DNA from: Calothrix parasitica NIES-267
GTDB taxonomy: Bacteria; Cyanobacteriota; Cyanobacteriia; Cyanobacteriales; Nostocaceae
Assembly: GCF_002368095.1 (NCBI RefSeq)
Contig: NZ_AP018227.1
Coordinates: forward strand, 2,155,359-2,219,358
Length of the DNA: 64,000 bases
Direction: 5' to 3'
Below are positions 36,269 through 47,453 of the stretch, one piece after another. Positions within the stretch are counted from its first letter, which is position 1. Each line of letters starts with the position of its first letter. The notes beneath the pieces were generated by a model that worked only from the letters and a program-made list of their open reading frames with translations, was not told the origin of the DNA and searched no databases. The translations under genes and the position numbers were made by a program.

Positions 36269-36284
36269 GTTGAATTTTGACTAA

Positions 36285-39200
36285 TTACTTCACCTCTCCT
36301 CTAAATCTAATATAACCGTAGGATGTGTTAGGGGTACCGGGAGCAGTAGCATTGGGTAAGTTATCCAAATTAACTACAACTGCACCATTTGTATTTGCAG
36401 CACCACATTGTATTTGAGGATAAACAGTAGAAGGTTCGACACCAGGAGGGAAATATTGCGCGACATCACCATCTGCAACATTGGTTAAAGATTCTGTGTT
36501 CCCATCTTTTAACCACAGAATACCTCGGTCTGCACCGGCTAAACCACCTGCTGTTTGAGTGACGTTGTTAAAGCTATTAGGAACGAAGGTTACTTGGTCA
36601 GGAACTCTATCGCAAAATAGTACTTTTTTAGCTGTATCATCTCCTGCTGAAAGGAAATAAATAGTATATTCTAGTTCATCATCAGGCTTGACTTTACCAC
36701 CAAATACACCTCCAACTAAGAATTCATCTGGTTGACCGTTATTATTTCCATCTGGCCATCTATCAGTGTCTTTTTGGGGGTCTGTAGGATTTACTTGGTC
36801 AGCTATAGTAACATCGTTATCATCGTAGGGATTATCAGTTTCATCAGTATAAGTTGCTAAGTTATTGCCATTGAGCGTTTGAGTTCCACCGTTGATAGCT
36901 GTAATTCGTTTAACTAAAAGTACGTTTGGTGAACCAATTAAATTTTCATCAGAGTCTTCATTGTTGTCAGAATTGGGGTCATTAACAACTGGTGGCACCG
37001 TTACTTTTGCAGTATTCTTAATCTTACCAGTTAGACCTTCATCAATTTCAGCTTCGACTTCAAAGGTTGCGACTCCACCATTTGCTAAGTCAACAGTAGT
37101 ATTAAGATTCCCCGTACCGGATACTTCATTACAAATAGAACCATCCGTAGCAGTACAAGTCCAACTATTGATAGTCATTCCATTCGGTACAATATCTTCT
37201 ACTCCAATACCTGCAACGTTATTAGGACCGCTATTTCTAACTTCTATAATATAAGTCGTGCTTCCACCAGGAGGAATCGAAGCCTTACCATCATCTTTTT
37301 TCGCTAAAACAATATCAGCAGTACCCAGTAAAGTTAGAGTCGCTGATGGATTATTGTTATTAGTGACTCCTTCAGCGGAAGTAACCAATGATTCTGGTAA
37401 TTGATTAATTGAGTTACCTGCAAAATTAGAAGTGATTTTAACAGATAAGGTACACTGCTTACCTTTCTCAATGCTTCCACCATTAAACGTCAGTTCGGTA
37501 TCACCCGGATTTGCTGTAATTGTTCCACCAGTACAACCAGAACCAGAAAAGCTAGTGCTAGGGTTATTCGCTACCGACATTCCCAAGGGAAATATATCCT
37601 GGAGTTGGACGTTAGTTAAATTGATGGTGTTGGGGTTTTTATTGATAAAGATGATTTGGAGAGTAGATTCACCTCCCACAGGAATACTAGTAGGTTGAAA
37701 ACGTTTGTTTAAAGTTAAGACAGTATCAACCCAATTAACGTTTGCTGTGACATCTTTTTCATAGGTTGCACCTTGTTGTGTGGTTAAGGTATTTCCAGGA
37801 ATTGTATTTGTGGCATTTGTCGGTGTAGAAGGTCCTAATACATCCACGCTAATCTCGCAGTCTCTATCGCTTCCCGGAGGTAACTGACCTCCAGTTAAAG
37901 TAACTGTATTAGCCCCCGCAGGTGCATCGACGGTTCCCCCACAACTGTTGGCAAGATTAGGGGTAGAAGCGATTGTATGGTTGTTAGGAAGTTCATCTGT
38001 GAGGTCAATACCCGTAAGTGTAGATATTGCATTGTCGCGGGTGACGGTAATTGTTAAACGGGTAATATTGGCAATTCGCAAATCCTCGGGAAAAAATGCT
38101 TTACTCAGAACAACGGCATTTTTTACTGTTAATTTATCAGTAGAGGCTAGTGCATTATCACCAAGGGTGGTTTGTAATTCACCGATATTAATTTTATTTT
38201 CCCTTTCCCCAGTAGTTGCATTTATTTCTACTTTTATAGGAACGGTGACGGTACAGGTTCCAAAACCAGAAGCATCCGAACCAGTCGCAGCAGGAATTAC
38301 ACCGCTATCCATTGTAATAACAGTTTTATCCGCAGAAACATTAACCGCACCACCAGCGCAGGTTGTTGTAGGTGAACCGCTATCGGAAACAACAAAACCG
38401 CTACCCATTGTTTTTAAATCATCTGTAAAGGAAGTAATAGTTGCATCACTTCCTTGAGTATTAGTAAATGTAATTGTTAAAGTTGTTTCCTCTGTCTGAG
38501 TGAGAATATCTGGAGAAAAAGCTTTGTCAACTTGAGCTTTACCTTCAATAAATAATCTAGCGTTAGCATTATTGGAATTATTACCAATATCAGTTCTCAA
38601 ACCATTTCTAGGAACTCTATTCCTTCTATTACCACCAACTGCATTGTCACCGACAAGAATTCCAAAAGTAATAGTACAAGTTCCGGGACTACCAGTAGTT
38701 CCTGCTGGAATCTGTCCTGTATCCATAGAAACTGTTGTACCACCAGTAGGAGCGTCTACCGTACCACCAGGGCAGGTTGTAGAAGGTGTGGGACTAGAAG
38801 CAACGGTATAACCAGTACCCATTGTGGTTAAATTATCTACAAATGAGGTAATAGTTGCAGGTCCATCAGAATCGTTGCTAAGTGTCAAAGTAGCAGTTGC
38901 TATTTCACCCCGGATTGTGGCACTAGGTGAGATACTTTTTCCCAGAGAAATAGGACTAATAACTGTTAATCTGGCATCGTCACCAGGATAGTTAATTCCG
39001 TTAAAATCACCTGCGGGAATCTCATTATCAAAATTACCTTCTTCATCAGCAGTTACTGTGACTTTTATTTCGCAACTTCCAGCACCATCTCCTGTGGGTG
39101 CAGTGGGTATCGTACCACCAGTTAGTTGAACCTCGTCATTAACTCCAGCATTGTCAACAATATCCACAGTTCCATTACAGCTATTAGATTGAAGTGCAGT

Positions 39201-40361
39201 TACCTTAACACCTTCAGGAATAATATCGGTAAGATTAGCTCCAGAAATAGCACCAGTATTAAAGTTTCTTAGAGTCAGCGTCAATGTAGAGTTCTTTCTG
39301 GTTTTAATAGTCGCTGGAGAAAAAGTTTTGCTCACAAAAGCACCGGTTTGCACTTTTAGCGTACCTTCAATCGGTTGACTGTTAGTCACTCCTTCATCCG
39401 TAGTCACACCATTGCTAGGAATCGTGTTGGTAATATCCTCATCTAAATAATTATTTGGGTCGGTAGCTGCTAAATTTACGGTTACGGTACAAGAGCTATT
39501 CACTCCAATTGTTGCACCACTCAAAGCTACTGAAGTTCCATCAGCAAGCGCTGTTACCGTACCATCATTACAGGTTGTCGAAGCATTCGGTGGTGATGCA
39601 ACTTTTAACTCTGACGGTAAATTATCGGTAAAGCCGAGATTATTGGTAACAAATGCATTGGGATTATTGATAGTGATAGTCATGGTTGTAGGACTACCAT
39701 TACCATGAAGAACTCCAGGAGAAAATGACTTACTACCAGTTATAGGTGTAGCTGGATTAACTGTTAATGTTGCATCTGCATCTAAAGCATTAGGACCTTG
39801 GGAAGAAGTCGCAGTACCGGCTGGAATTTTGTTAACGAAAGTACCAGATTTAATTGCGATAACATCTACATCAAATTCACATTCACCAGCCGCACCATTA
39901 GCTGCGGATGGAACAGTACCACCTGCGATATTGACCGTACTTGCTCCTGCATTTGCCGTAACAGTACCACCACAGCTATTGTTGGCGACGTTGGGAGGGT
40001 CAGCAACAATTACATCATCAGGTAAATTATCCGTGACATTAACATCATTTGCCGCACTATTATTATTGTTAAAGAACCTGATTGTTAGGGTTGATTTTTC
40101 AAATTCGGTAACTGCAACTGGGTTAAATTCCTTGTTAATGAGGATATCAGCACGGGCTTCTTTTGGAAATGCGATTACGGTAGTGAAAGTACAACCAACT
40201 ATAGATATCCAGGTGAATACTTTTTGATATTTTTTTAATTTTCTATATTTTTTAGTTTTAGTAAAGGCTATTTCCCGATTCTTATTTTGAAAAGGTTTCG
40301 CTATTTTTTGTCGAGAAGAGTCTTCATCAATTTTTCTGATGTAATTCAGTAAAGATTTCAT
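36285..40361 (-). CDS. Exported DUF11 repeat protein, paralogue B (long-type C-terminal module)
   Basis: 1358 residues. A long basic n-region ends in a signal peptide ('FTWISIVGCTFTTVIAF', then 'KEARA' and DILI) near residue 72. The body is seven tandem units of roughly 115-135 residues. Each opens with a K-x-F/I-x-P motif ('INKEFNP', 'GSKSFSP', 'VSKTFSP', 'LGKSISP', 'VDKAFSP', 'LSKAFFP', 'LNKRFQP') and carries a pair of cysteines ('CGGTV' and 'CEFDV' types). A different DUF11 unit ('LAKKDDGKASIPPGG') follows. The C-terminal module runs from 'VLLVKRITAINGG' to 'YGYIRFRGEVK' at the stop, with the long-type insert 'NPYDDNDV'. Likely a long rod-like surface protein; function inferred only. Confidence 0.87.
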   Translation of the reverse strand: MKSLLNYIRKIDEDSSRQKIAKPFQNKNREIAFTKTKKYRKLKKYQKVFTWISIVGCTFTTVIAFPKEARADILINKEFNPVAVTEFEKSTLTIRFFNNNNSAANDVNVTDNLPDDVIVADPPNVANNSCGGTVTANAGASTVNIAGGTVPSAANGAAGECEFDVDVIAIKSGTFVNKIPAGTATSSQGPNALDADATLTVNPATPITGSKSFSPGVLHGNGSPTTMTITINNPNAFVTNNLGFTDNLPSELKVASPPNASTTCNDGTVTALADGTSVALSGATIGVNSSCTVTVNLAATDPNNYLDEDITNTIPSNGVTTDEGVTNSQPIEGTLKVQTGAFVSKTFSPATIKTRKNSTLTLTLRNFNTGAISGANLTDIIPEGVKVTALQSNSCNGTVDIVDNAGVNDEVQLTGGTIPTAPTGDGAGSCEIKVTVTADEEGNFDNEIPAGDFNGINYPGDDARLTVISPISLGKSISPSATIRGEIATATLTLSNDSDGPATITSFVDNLTTMGTGYTVASSPTPSTTCPGGTVDAPTGGTTVSMDTGQIPAGTTGSPGTCTITFGILVGDNAVGGNRRNRVPRNGLRTDIGNNSNNANARLFIEGKAQVDKAFSPDILTQTEETTLTITFTNTQGSDATITSFTDDLKTMGSGFVVSDSGSPTTTCAGGAVNVSADKTVITMDSGVIPAATGSDASGFGTCTVTVPIKVEINATTGERENKINIGELQTTLGDNALASTDKLTVKNAVVLSKAFFPEDLRIANITRLTITVTRDNAISTLTGIDLTDELPNNHTIASTPNLANSCGGTVDAPAGANTVTLTGGQLPPGSDRDCEISVDVLGPSTPTNATNTIPGNTLTTQQGATYEKDVTANVNWVDTVLTLNKRFQPTSIPVGGESTLQIIFINKNPNTINLTNVQLQDIFPLGMSVANNPSTSFSGSGCTGGTITANPGDTELTFNGGSIEKGKQCTLSVKITSNFAGNSINQLPESLVTSAEGVTNNNNPSATLTLLGTADIVLAKKDDGKASIPPGGSTTYIIEVRNSGPNNVAGIGVEDIVPNGMTINSWTCTATDGSICNEVSGTGNLNTTVDLANGGVATFEVEAEIDEGLTGKIKNTAKVTVPPVVNDPNSDNNEDSDENLIGSPNVLLVKRITAINGGTQTLNGNNLATYTDETDNPYDDNDVTIADQVNPTDPQKDTDRWPDGNNNGQPDEFLVGGVFGGKVKPDDELEYTIYFLSAGDDTAKKVLFCDRVPDQVTFVPNSFNNVTQTAGGLAGADRGILWLKDGNTESLTNVADGDVAQYFPPGVEPSTVYPQIQCGAANTNGAVVVNLDNLPNATAPGTPNTSYGYIRFRGEVK

Positions 40362-41189
40362 TGTTTGATTTAATATAATAATTTGAGATTTTTACAATTC
40401 TGATTTATTACATACAAAATTATTAAGTAATTTCCGGTTAAATGTGACCCTTAGCTATATACTTTTTAGTTATAAATAACGATTTAATAATATGAATTGC
40501 TTGCTATAAATAATTAAATCACTACGTTAAAACACATCAATAGTCTGATAATAATGGTCACTGATGAAACATTGACATGTGAAATATAGACAAGTCATAA
40601 ATAACAGAATAATTTTTATATTTTGACAAATTCTGAATTCACATCAGCTTAAGACATAAATTTATTAGCTGTAAAAAACGTATTTTACCAATAGTTTTAA
40701 TTTTTTATTTATGCCTCATGTAAGTTAAGTAATCAAAGGATGATTATTAGCTTAATCAATTAAAAGAAGAGATATAAGCGAGTTTAAAATCCTTGCAAAA
40801 TAAGGGAAATATTGAATTAAAATTAAGCGGCTTTATGTATTTTTTATTCCTCCATGCGAGATTAAAAACAAACCAACGTGTTTCCTCACATCACAGCATA
40901 TAAAAAATCTTCATGACAATAGTATTTCCACGGATTCAATATACTAAACCCGTGGAAATACTTATGTTATTGTAAATTATTATGTTTTAACAGTTAAATT
41001 TATGTATTTAATTGGTGAAGGGGAAATTACTTAACTCGACTTTTAAATCTTAGGTTTAGGTTCGCTATGACCACTGCATTGTATCTGAGTTCCAAAGTTT
41101 TTATTTTGTATTGGAGACGCAGCACTGCTACGTCTCTAAATGTTGGACATGTTTGTTGGTTGTATTGATGTTTTATTTGTTGTCGAAAA
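40362..41189. other. Intergenic region between paralogues B and C
   Basis: 828 bp, AT-rich, holding a stem-loop at 40921-40962 and a 'gagacgcagcactgctacgtctc' palindrome at 41110-41135. It should carry the promoter of paralogue B. A 60-codon minus-strand frame at 41027-41209 ends in 'LRFKSRVK', resembling the end of the module, but is too short and diverged to call. Confidence 0.5.
40921..40962. terminator. Perfect 13-bp stem-loop downstream of paralogue C
   Basis: AGTATTTCCACGG (40921-40933) pairs with CCGTGGAAATACT (40950-40962), loop of 16 bases. It lies about 230 bp past the stop of paralogue C on the minus strand. There is no T-tract, so termination is only a possible role. Confidence 0.6.
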
Positions 41190-44100
41190 TTATTGAACCT
41201 TAACAACAAAACGAATCAGACCGTAAGCAGCAGATGGAGTACCACCAAAACCAGTACGAGATAAATTACCAATATTGACTATCACTGCACCATTATCATT
41301 TGTACCGAAACAATTTACATTAGAAGCAGTCCCAGCAGTCAAATAACTACCTTTATCTCCATCTTTAGGAGAAGTCAAATACTCAAGATTACCAAATCTT
41401 TCTAAAGCAATACCGATATTTGCACCGGGTAATCCTGATGCAGAAACAGGAGTGGAACCATTGAATCCGGCTTCGATAAATTTAGTATTAGGTGGAACTA
41501 AATCGCAGATATTAACATTATTGGCATCTGAATCGCCATTAGAAAGAAAATAAACAGTATATTCAATACTGTCTCCTGGTTTGACCTTACCACCATTTAT
41601 ATTTCCTTTAAGGTAATTGTTTGGCCAGTTGGGATTATTATCATCTGTGGTGTTCGGGTCATCAACTATATTATTAATAGGGTTTCCATTAATGGCAGTG
41701 ATACGTTTAATTAGTAGTAAGTTTGTCGGAAGTCTAACGTAGACACTTACATCGTTGGATTGCAGTAAACCGATTAGTCCTTCCACCCTGCCTGAAAAGT
41801 TATTGGTATAAATATTTCCACGTTCGTTATTTTTTAAGTCTACAGTTAATACAACTTCACGGGTAGGAGTATTTTGAGGAAAAGGAGGAGTGAACATCTT
41901 TGTTCCGGTAATCTCTGCATTATTTGCAGGACATCCTGCATTACCAAACTGAGCTTGGGTACACCAAACTGTACTACCACCAGATTGATTGCTGGGATGA
42001 TTGGGGTCAGGATTAATATTATTGGGGTCAACTTTGGTAAATTCAAAGGTCTCTCCATTGGTACCAGTAATACTAGCAAATTCCATAGTGCCTTTATAAG
42101 TTGTGGCAGGTGTCCGTCCATCGGTTGGATAGGGAAGAGCATCAATAAATACCCCCGGTCCAACATCACTTGTACCTGTATTCGCATATAAAAGTTTAAA
42201 TACACCAACATTTTCCGGTTCAATCAGATTTTCTTCCACATCTTTGAAAATACCAAATGCAGCGACATTACCAATAGTAACTGTACGTCTATCGGTACGA
42301 GTGCTTTCTGGGGAACCGTCATCTGGTGATTCAATAATTGCCGTATTGACTGCATCAGTATTATTGGGGACATCGAATTTAGCTCTAGCATCAAAAGTAA
42401 TTTGTGGAATAGGTTGATTGGGTACTTTCTGACCTAAATCCCACAGAATAGTAGTAGTTCCATCTGGATTTTCGGTAACGCTGGTAGGAGGTAAACTTGC
42501 AGAACCAGGAATATAGGTTAATTCTTTGGGAAGAATATCTCTGACAACTACATTCGGGTTGACTGGAGCGGGGTCAAGAACAGAGTTAACTGAAGTATTA
42601 AGAGCAAAAGTGACTGTATCTCCAGTCCGAATATTATCAATGCTGTCATTAGGAGAAGTTTCTTTATCAATCCTGACAATAGCTCTAGTTAAGAACAATC
42701 TATCCCCCCAAATTTTAGTACCTCCGTGGGTTTCTGGATTATAGCTTCCTAGATACCAACCATCACGACGGTCGCTTCTAGTTCCTTGGGTAAAACCTAG
42801 GGTTGGAGTGCTGACTGCGGAGAAGTTCGCGAGGATTGTACCATCAGGAATTTTTGTGGTGGTTCCCGGTTCAAAGTTGCGTGCTGTAAAGTTAACCGCT
42901 AAATCCATTCTCGCATTTGGTGGTACAGGGTCTAATGCTCGGAAGCGGATTTTGGTAATTTTATCTACACCACCAGGAACAGTACGGATATCGGTAAACC
43001 AGCCATCAGCACTATCATCATCTTCACAGATTGCTTGTTGCTGTGCCGTATAGCTAGAATAGGTTCCCGGATTACCATTTTCGTCACCTGTTCCATATTC
43101 AATTACATATCGATAAGACCCTACATTAAAAACTTTAACTGCACTCGCAGGATTATCAGGTAAAGGAGTAAGTATGTGGGTACGATTATCAAACTTTTCA
43201 CAATATTTATAGTCTTCCCAATCTACAACACCATTATTGGCTCCATACAAGTGTTTAGTAAAGTTTTGAGTCGGCATTACCGGGCCATCACCACTATTAA
43301 GGCTTGTCATTTCCGGCATCCGAGTACCGCGCTGGTTAATGTTATTTGCGTAATATTGGTTAAAAGACCCTCTAGCTGCAATCAAGACGAAAGTATACTC
43401 GTTATTATTTCCATCTCTGTCTATATTATTATCGTTACCATTTACATTAGTAGGGTCATTGTTAGTCTGACCGCTTACCCCTTTGTTGTCTAATTGAGAT
43501 AGTCGGTTGGTAACTCGAATATCCCCACCATTATCTAATACCACTTGAGTTGGTACCCAAAGTTCAATTACACCACTGACTAAATAAGTCATATTAGCTG
43601 GAAGGGACCGGTTATTATAACTTCTGGTAGGAACGTGGTTTCCTGTGGTGTTAGCTCCAGTAATATTAATATTAATTGGTTGTCCTGCTCCACTCTGAGT
43701 ACAAGTCCAGGTTCCTGAGTCCGCAGCTGCACGCTCGGGAGTACTATAAGGAGTACCATTACGATTAGTTAATCTACCATAGGGATAACCACCATAACGG
43801 AGACGATTAGTTTGATCTAACCAGCCGCAACCAGGCTCACCACTCCTCCAGTTATATATCTCTGCTGAAGGTAAAGGTACTGGAGGTGTAGCAGTATTAT
43901 TATCGTCGTCATATAGAAAAGTATCGGTAATATTAATATCACCTACCAAAGGTTCGCTACCTTTACCACCAGCAACTGTAATATTAATTGGATAACGCAG
44001 TATTAATCCATCGGTTGTTCCATCCCTTCCTTTAGCTTGACCCTGAATCGAAACACGAGGTTTGCGTAAGTCAGCTTTAGGAGTTGCCGATACAATAGTT

Positions 44101-44663
44101 TCTACCGTATCGTCTGTGGCTGTAGAAGTTCCATCGGCAGTAAATGTACCATCAGCTGTGACAATATCTCCATTCCCAACAAAGCTATTATCTGGTCTTT
44201 GTCCAATTACTCTAGCTGTAGCTTCAATGAATCCATTACTACCACTCCTAATTTTACCAACATCACAAGTTAAAGTTTGCGCTCCAGTTGTAGGGTTAAT
44301 CGCAATGCTAGAACCTGCCGTGTTACAAGCAGGAGGAATCCCTGTCCATTCCTGGTCTGAAGAGATAGTCGCAGTTAAAATCGTATTATTTGCATCTCCA
44401 TTGTTAACAGCATAATCCCACTTGTAAGTAATGATATCTAGAGTCCTGACAATGTTATTGGTTTCGCTAGAGTCATTCCCAGGATTATCATCACCTGTAA
44501 AAGGGGCTGTACCAGTTTTGGAGGTAGAAAATTGAAAGGTAATATCAGCAGCATAGGAAGGTCTTGCGGTTCCGAATATCATTACGCTACTGAATCCAGC
44601 AGCTAGTAAAAAGTTGAATTTTTTTTTGAGTTTTAGTTTTTGACTATTAAATACAAATTTCAT
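41190..44663 (-). CDS. Exported DUF11-type surface protein, paralogue C (short-type C-terminal module)
   Basis: 1157 residues from MKFVFNSQKLKLKKKFN (ATG 44663). An in-frame ATG at 44726 adds 21 residues before an obvious signal peptide ('NFLLAAGFSSVMIFG', 'ARPSYA' then AD), so the inner start is preferred. The body contains 'EKFDNRTHILTPLPD', 'LTRAIVRIDKETSPNDSIDN' and DUF11-like 'VVVRDILPKELTYIPGS', all shared with paralogue F. The C-terminal module runs from 'LLLIKRITAINGNPINN' to 'YGLIRFVVKVQ' at the stop, short type. Its cysteines are in 'VNICDLVP' and 'SNVNCFGT'. Likely an exported surface protein; role unknown. Confidence 0.86.
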   Translation of the reverse strand: MKFVFNSQKLKLKKKFNFLLAAGFSSVMIFGTARPSYAADITFQFSTSKTGTAPFTGDDNPGNDSSETNNIVRTLDIITYKWDYAVNNGDANNTILTATISSDQEWTGIPPACNTAGSSIAINPTTGAQTLTCDVGKIRSGSNGFIEATARVIGQRPDNSFVGNGDIVTADGTFTADGTSTATDDTVETIVSATPKADLRKPRVSIQGQAKGRDGTTDGLILRYPINITVAGGKGSEPLVGDINITDTFLYDDDNNTATPPVPLPSAEIYNWRSGEPGCGWLDQTNRLRYGGYPYGRLTNRNGTPYSTPERAAADSGTWTCTQSGAGQPININITGANTTGNHVPTRSYNNRSLPANMTYLVSGVIELWVPTQVVLDNGGDIRVTNRLSQLDNKGVSGQTNNDPTNVNGNDNNIDRDGNNNEYTFVLIAARGSFNQYYANNINQRGTRMPEMTSLNSGDGPVMPTQNFTKHLYGANNGVVDWEDYKYCEKFDNRTHILTPLPDNPASAVKVFNVGSYRYVIEYGTGDENGNPGTYSSYTAQQQAICEDDDSADGWFTDIRTVPGGVDKITKIRFRALDPVPPNARMDLAVNFTARNFEPGTTTKIPDGTILANFSAVSTPTLGFTQGTRSDRRDGWYLGSYNPETHGGTKIWGDRLFLTRAIVRIDKETSPNDSIDNIRTGDTVTFALNTSVNSVLDPAPVNPNVVVRDILPKELTYIPGSASLPPTSVTENPDGTTTILWDLGQKVPNQPIPQITFDARAKFDVPNNTDAVNTAIIESPDDGSPESTRTDRRTVTIGNVAAFGIFKDVEENLIEPENVGVFKLLYANTGTSDVGPGVFIDALPYPTDGRTPATTYKGTMEFASITGTNGETFEFTKVDPNNINPDPNHPSNQSGGSTVWCTQAQFGNAGCPANNAEITGTKMFTPPFPQNTPTREVVLTVDLKNNERGNIYTNNFSGRVEGLIGLLQSNDVSVYVRLPTNLLLIKRITAINGNPINNIVDDPNTTDDNNPNWPNNYLKGNINGGKVKPGDSIEYTVYFLSNGDSDANNVNICDLVPPNTKFIEAGFNGSTPVSASGLPGANIGIALERFGNLEYLTSPKDGDKGSYLTAGTASNVNCFGTNDNGAVIVNIGNLSRTGFGGTPSAAYGLIRFVVKVQ

Positions 44664-45736
44664 GATAATTAGTAAATTGTAAATGCATCCCTGATTCGGT
44701 GTAATCGATGTTGAGTTTAAGAACAAAACCCGACTTAAAGTTTTTGAGTTATTTTGGAGCGTTAAGTGAGTAATTCACAACAAAATAATTGCATTTTATT
44801 TTCTTATCTCAACTATAAGAGAATAAATATATAATTTTTTTAACTTATATAGTAAGTAGATATTTCCGAAAAACGTAGAATATTTTCATAAAATTTACCT
44901 ATAGTATCTTCAAAATTTAGTTATACAAACAAGCATTTTTGTTGCGATAAAGTTTTCCTCATTTAATTACGTTTATAGAAGAATCTGGGAGGTGATTAAT
45001 TAAAAAAAATTAAATTTTATTTTTTCCTAAATCTCCCTTTTATAAGCACATACAGCATATTTCATCTTCATGAGGTACATTCTAACGGGCAGGGATGCTC
45101 CGCAGTCGCTACAACGGAGGGAACCTCCGCGCACGCCGCGCTGCTCTCCGTACCACAAGAGTTTTATCAAATTTTTCTGTACCTCATTTAACTGCAAACT
45201 GCTGTATTTATAAAAAGCTTAAGATAATTGCTGACTCTAGTTTATAACTTAGCTGTCTATCTCCCTTAATAAATTCCTCCGTTAATAAATTAGAATTACT
45301 TCTAATAAAGTAGAAATAATTAATATCAATAGGCAGCACTAAGCCAACACAAATTATTTAATTAGCAAGAATGAAAAACTGAAACTAACTCTTACACTAA
45401 TAGGGTTTTATAGCTGAAAAGAGAATCAAAAATTAGGGAAACAATTCTTATATGAAAGTCATTATAGTTAAGTAATTATCTAATAAATTAAATAATAAAA
45501 GTACTTTCACTTAAACATTAAAACTTATATAAAGATATTTTGGCTTCAGTAAAATCACTACTAATATAATTACTGATATAACATACAAAGCGGGTGATAA
45601 ATAAGAATTTATATCTACAGGAATAGCCGCTTAACCCAACCTAATAATTAACTTCAGAACCCATTAAAATTAACGTGGTTAACTACTAGGGTGTTTATTC
45701 CGGGGCTTGTTCAGGAATGAAAATTGATACAGATTT
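44664..45736. other. AT-rich intergenic region upstream of paralogue C
   Basis: About 1.07 kb with no gene recognised. A GC-rich patch at about 45090-45165 ('gggcagggatgctccgcag', 'cgcacgccgcgctgctctcc') is a dispersed cyanobacterial repeat; its outer part matches 'ggcagggatgcccatccca' at 35322. The promoter of paralogue C should lie near 44670-44800. Confidence 0.5.
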
Positions 45737-45970
45737 GAATGGCACTAAGAAAAGCTACAAGCTATGCTGAATAAGAACTATAGCTTTTAAAACAATTTAA
45801 CAATGGAAGGATGGCTCAGGAAGTTGTTTTTGATGCCATATTCTCACTCACAATCGTAGGGGAGCAAAATGATGAAGGTGAAAACTAGTGCGTTACGCCC
45901 TTCGGGCGTTTAGCTCCGCTAATCGCCAACAAGTAATTAGTATGACGCTTCGAGGGTTGTGTCAGAAAAA

Positions 45971-46108
45971 GCGGCGCAACTGGGGAACCGCTACGCTGAT
46001 TTGGCGGTACCAGGTAGGGGCATAGAGATTTTGCGTTGGTAGTGTCAAATAGTCGTGCCCCACCTGGCACTCCGCTATCGCCGCCAAATCTTCCCCAGTT
46101 GCTGGATC
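45971..46108. repeat. 138-bp hairpin repeat, copy 1 (inside the IS4 element)
   Basis: Imperfect long palindrome: 'gcggcgcaactggggaacc' near the left faces 'ttccccagttgctggatc' at the right, with 'ccaggtaggggca' facing 'tgccccacctgg' nearer the loop. The same 138-bp unit, with a few differences in the loop, lies at 54172-54309 inside the IS66-type element. Confidence 0.85.
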
Positions 46109-46207
46109 ACTCGTGGGGGCAAAAAAAATTCGTTGTAAGTAGAAAAAGCTTACTCGCTCATGAAATACTTTAGTTGAAACAAGTAAGCAAATCTAACTAT
46201 TACTACT

Positions 46208-47453
46208 GTGACACTGCGAGTAAAAATCCTCAAGGATAAATTTAATCAAAGTTTAGGACTACCTTTTAAAGAACTGTTACCATCTTCCATAATTGAACAA
46301 GCTATTGAGGAGTTAAAAATAAAATATAAGAAACGATTATTTGACCCATTTATAACATTATGGGCGTTTTTATCTCAAGTTTTAGATACTGATAAAAGTT
46401 GCCATAATACCGTGAGTAAAATAATTGCTTATTTGACAGGAGAAGGGGTAGAAATTCCTTCAACTGATACGAGTGCTTACTGTCAAGCACGGTCAAGATT
46501 ATCAGAAAAGCTACTAGAAAAACTTTTTAGTCAGGCTGCAAAAAAATTAGAAGAGAAAGTAACAACAGAATCTTTATGGTGTGGTCGAAATGTCAAAGTA
46601 ATAGACGGCTCAACTGTTTCCATGCCTGACACTGCACAGAACCAGAAAGAATATCCTCAGCCTAAAACTCAAAAGCCTGAATGTGGATTTCCAATTGCTA
46701 AAATTGGTGTGTTATTTAGTTTAGCGACAGGTGCTGCTGTTGCTTTAGTCATTGATGTTCTCAATACCCATGATATCAAACTTGCTCGCCAACTTTATCA
46801 GTTTCTTCAACCTTTAGATATCCTTTTAGGAGATAGAGCTTTTTGTGCTTACGCCGATTTGTTTGCTATCAAAAAACTTGATTGTGATGCTGTCTTTCGT
46901 AAGCATCAAAGTCGTAAAATATCTATGAATAAAGGTAAAATTATAGGAGATTGTGACAAATTAGTTACTTGGTATAAACCTAAAAAATGTCCCAAAGGAT
47001 TAAGCAAAGATGAATTTGATGCTCTTCCCCAAATCATAACTGTGCGCGAAATTTACTACTACATTTTTATCCCTGGTTTTCGTACAGAAAGAGTCAGTTT
47101 AATCACTACTTTATTAGATAAAAGAACTTATTCAACTTTAGAAATTATTGGACTTTACAGTAAACGTTGGGATGTAGAACTAGATTTAAGACATCTTAAA
47201 ACCACTTTAGGAATGGATGTTTTGCGATGCAAAACCCCTTCTATGGTACGCAAAGAAATTTATGTTCATTTACGTTGGCTCTATCCAAAAACGTCTTCAA
47301 ATTTATTCTACTCTACTTAAAATTATTGCTCACAAAGCTGTTCCTGAACGCCCAGGGCGTTGTGAACCACGAGTCCGTAAACGTCGTCCAAAAGCTTATC
47401 CCTTAATGACCAAATCACGACATGAATTACGCACTAAATTGCAAACAGCTTAA
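46208..47453 (+). pseudogene. IS4-family transposase, C-terminally damaged
   Basis: The first frame (GTG 46208 to 47320, 370 residues) carries the DDE sites: 'VIDGSTVSMPDTAQ', 'ILLGDRAFCAYADLF' and 'YSKRWDVELDLRHLKTTLGM'. After 'KEIYVHL' it goes out of frame and stops. The genuine C-terminus is in another frame ('HKAVPERPGRCEPRVRKRRP', 'YPLMTKSRHELRTKL', stop at 47453). The expected stretch between the two is missing, so an internal deletion plus frameshift is likely. It is probably inactive, though all three acidic sites are still intact in the first frame. Confidence 0.88.

Larger units (their letters stand above)
34516..36284. other. Long AT-rich intergenic region with small mobile repeats
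   Basis: About 1.77 kb without a convincing gene. It should contain the promoter of paralogue A and the 3' end signals of paralogue B. Two hairpin repeats (35267-35377 and 36196-36268), an IS630-related MITE (35379-35498) and a terminator-like hairpin (36131-36178) are listed separately. Confidence 0.5.

Noticed and set aside
36892-40227. Several long plus-strand frames opposite the DUF11-type genes
   Set aside because: They are shadows of Thr/Asn/Gly-rich coding sequence. The minus-strand frames are far longer, have signal peptides and share conserved domains.
41027-41209. A 60-codon minus-strand frame ending 'LNLRFKSRVK', resembling the end of the shared C-terminal module
   Set aside because: Too short and diverged. 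It contains a dispersed palindrome and overlaps the end of paralogue C. Could be a relic of a module, but the resemblance is limited to about seven residues.
45885-46070. A 61-codon minus-strand frame within the IS4 leader
   Set aside because: It is made of the 138-bp hairpin repeat and the 'gcccgaagggcg' repeat and is not protein-like.
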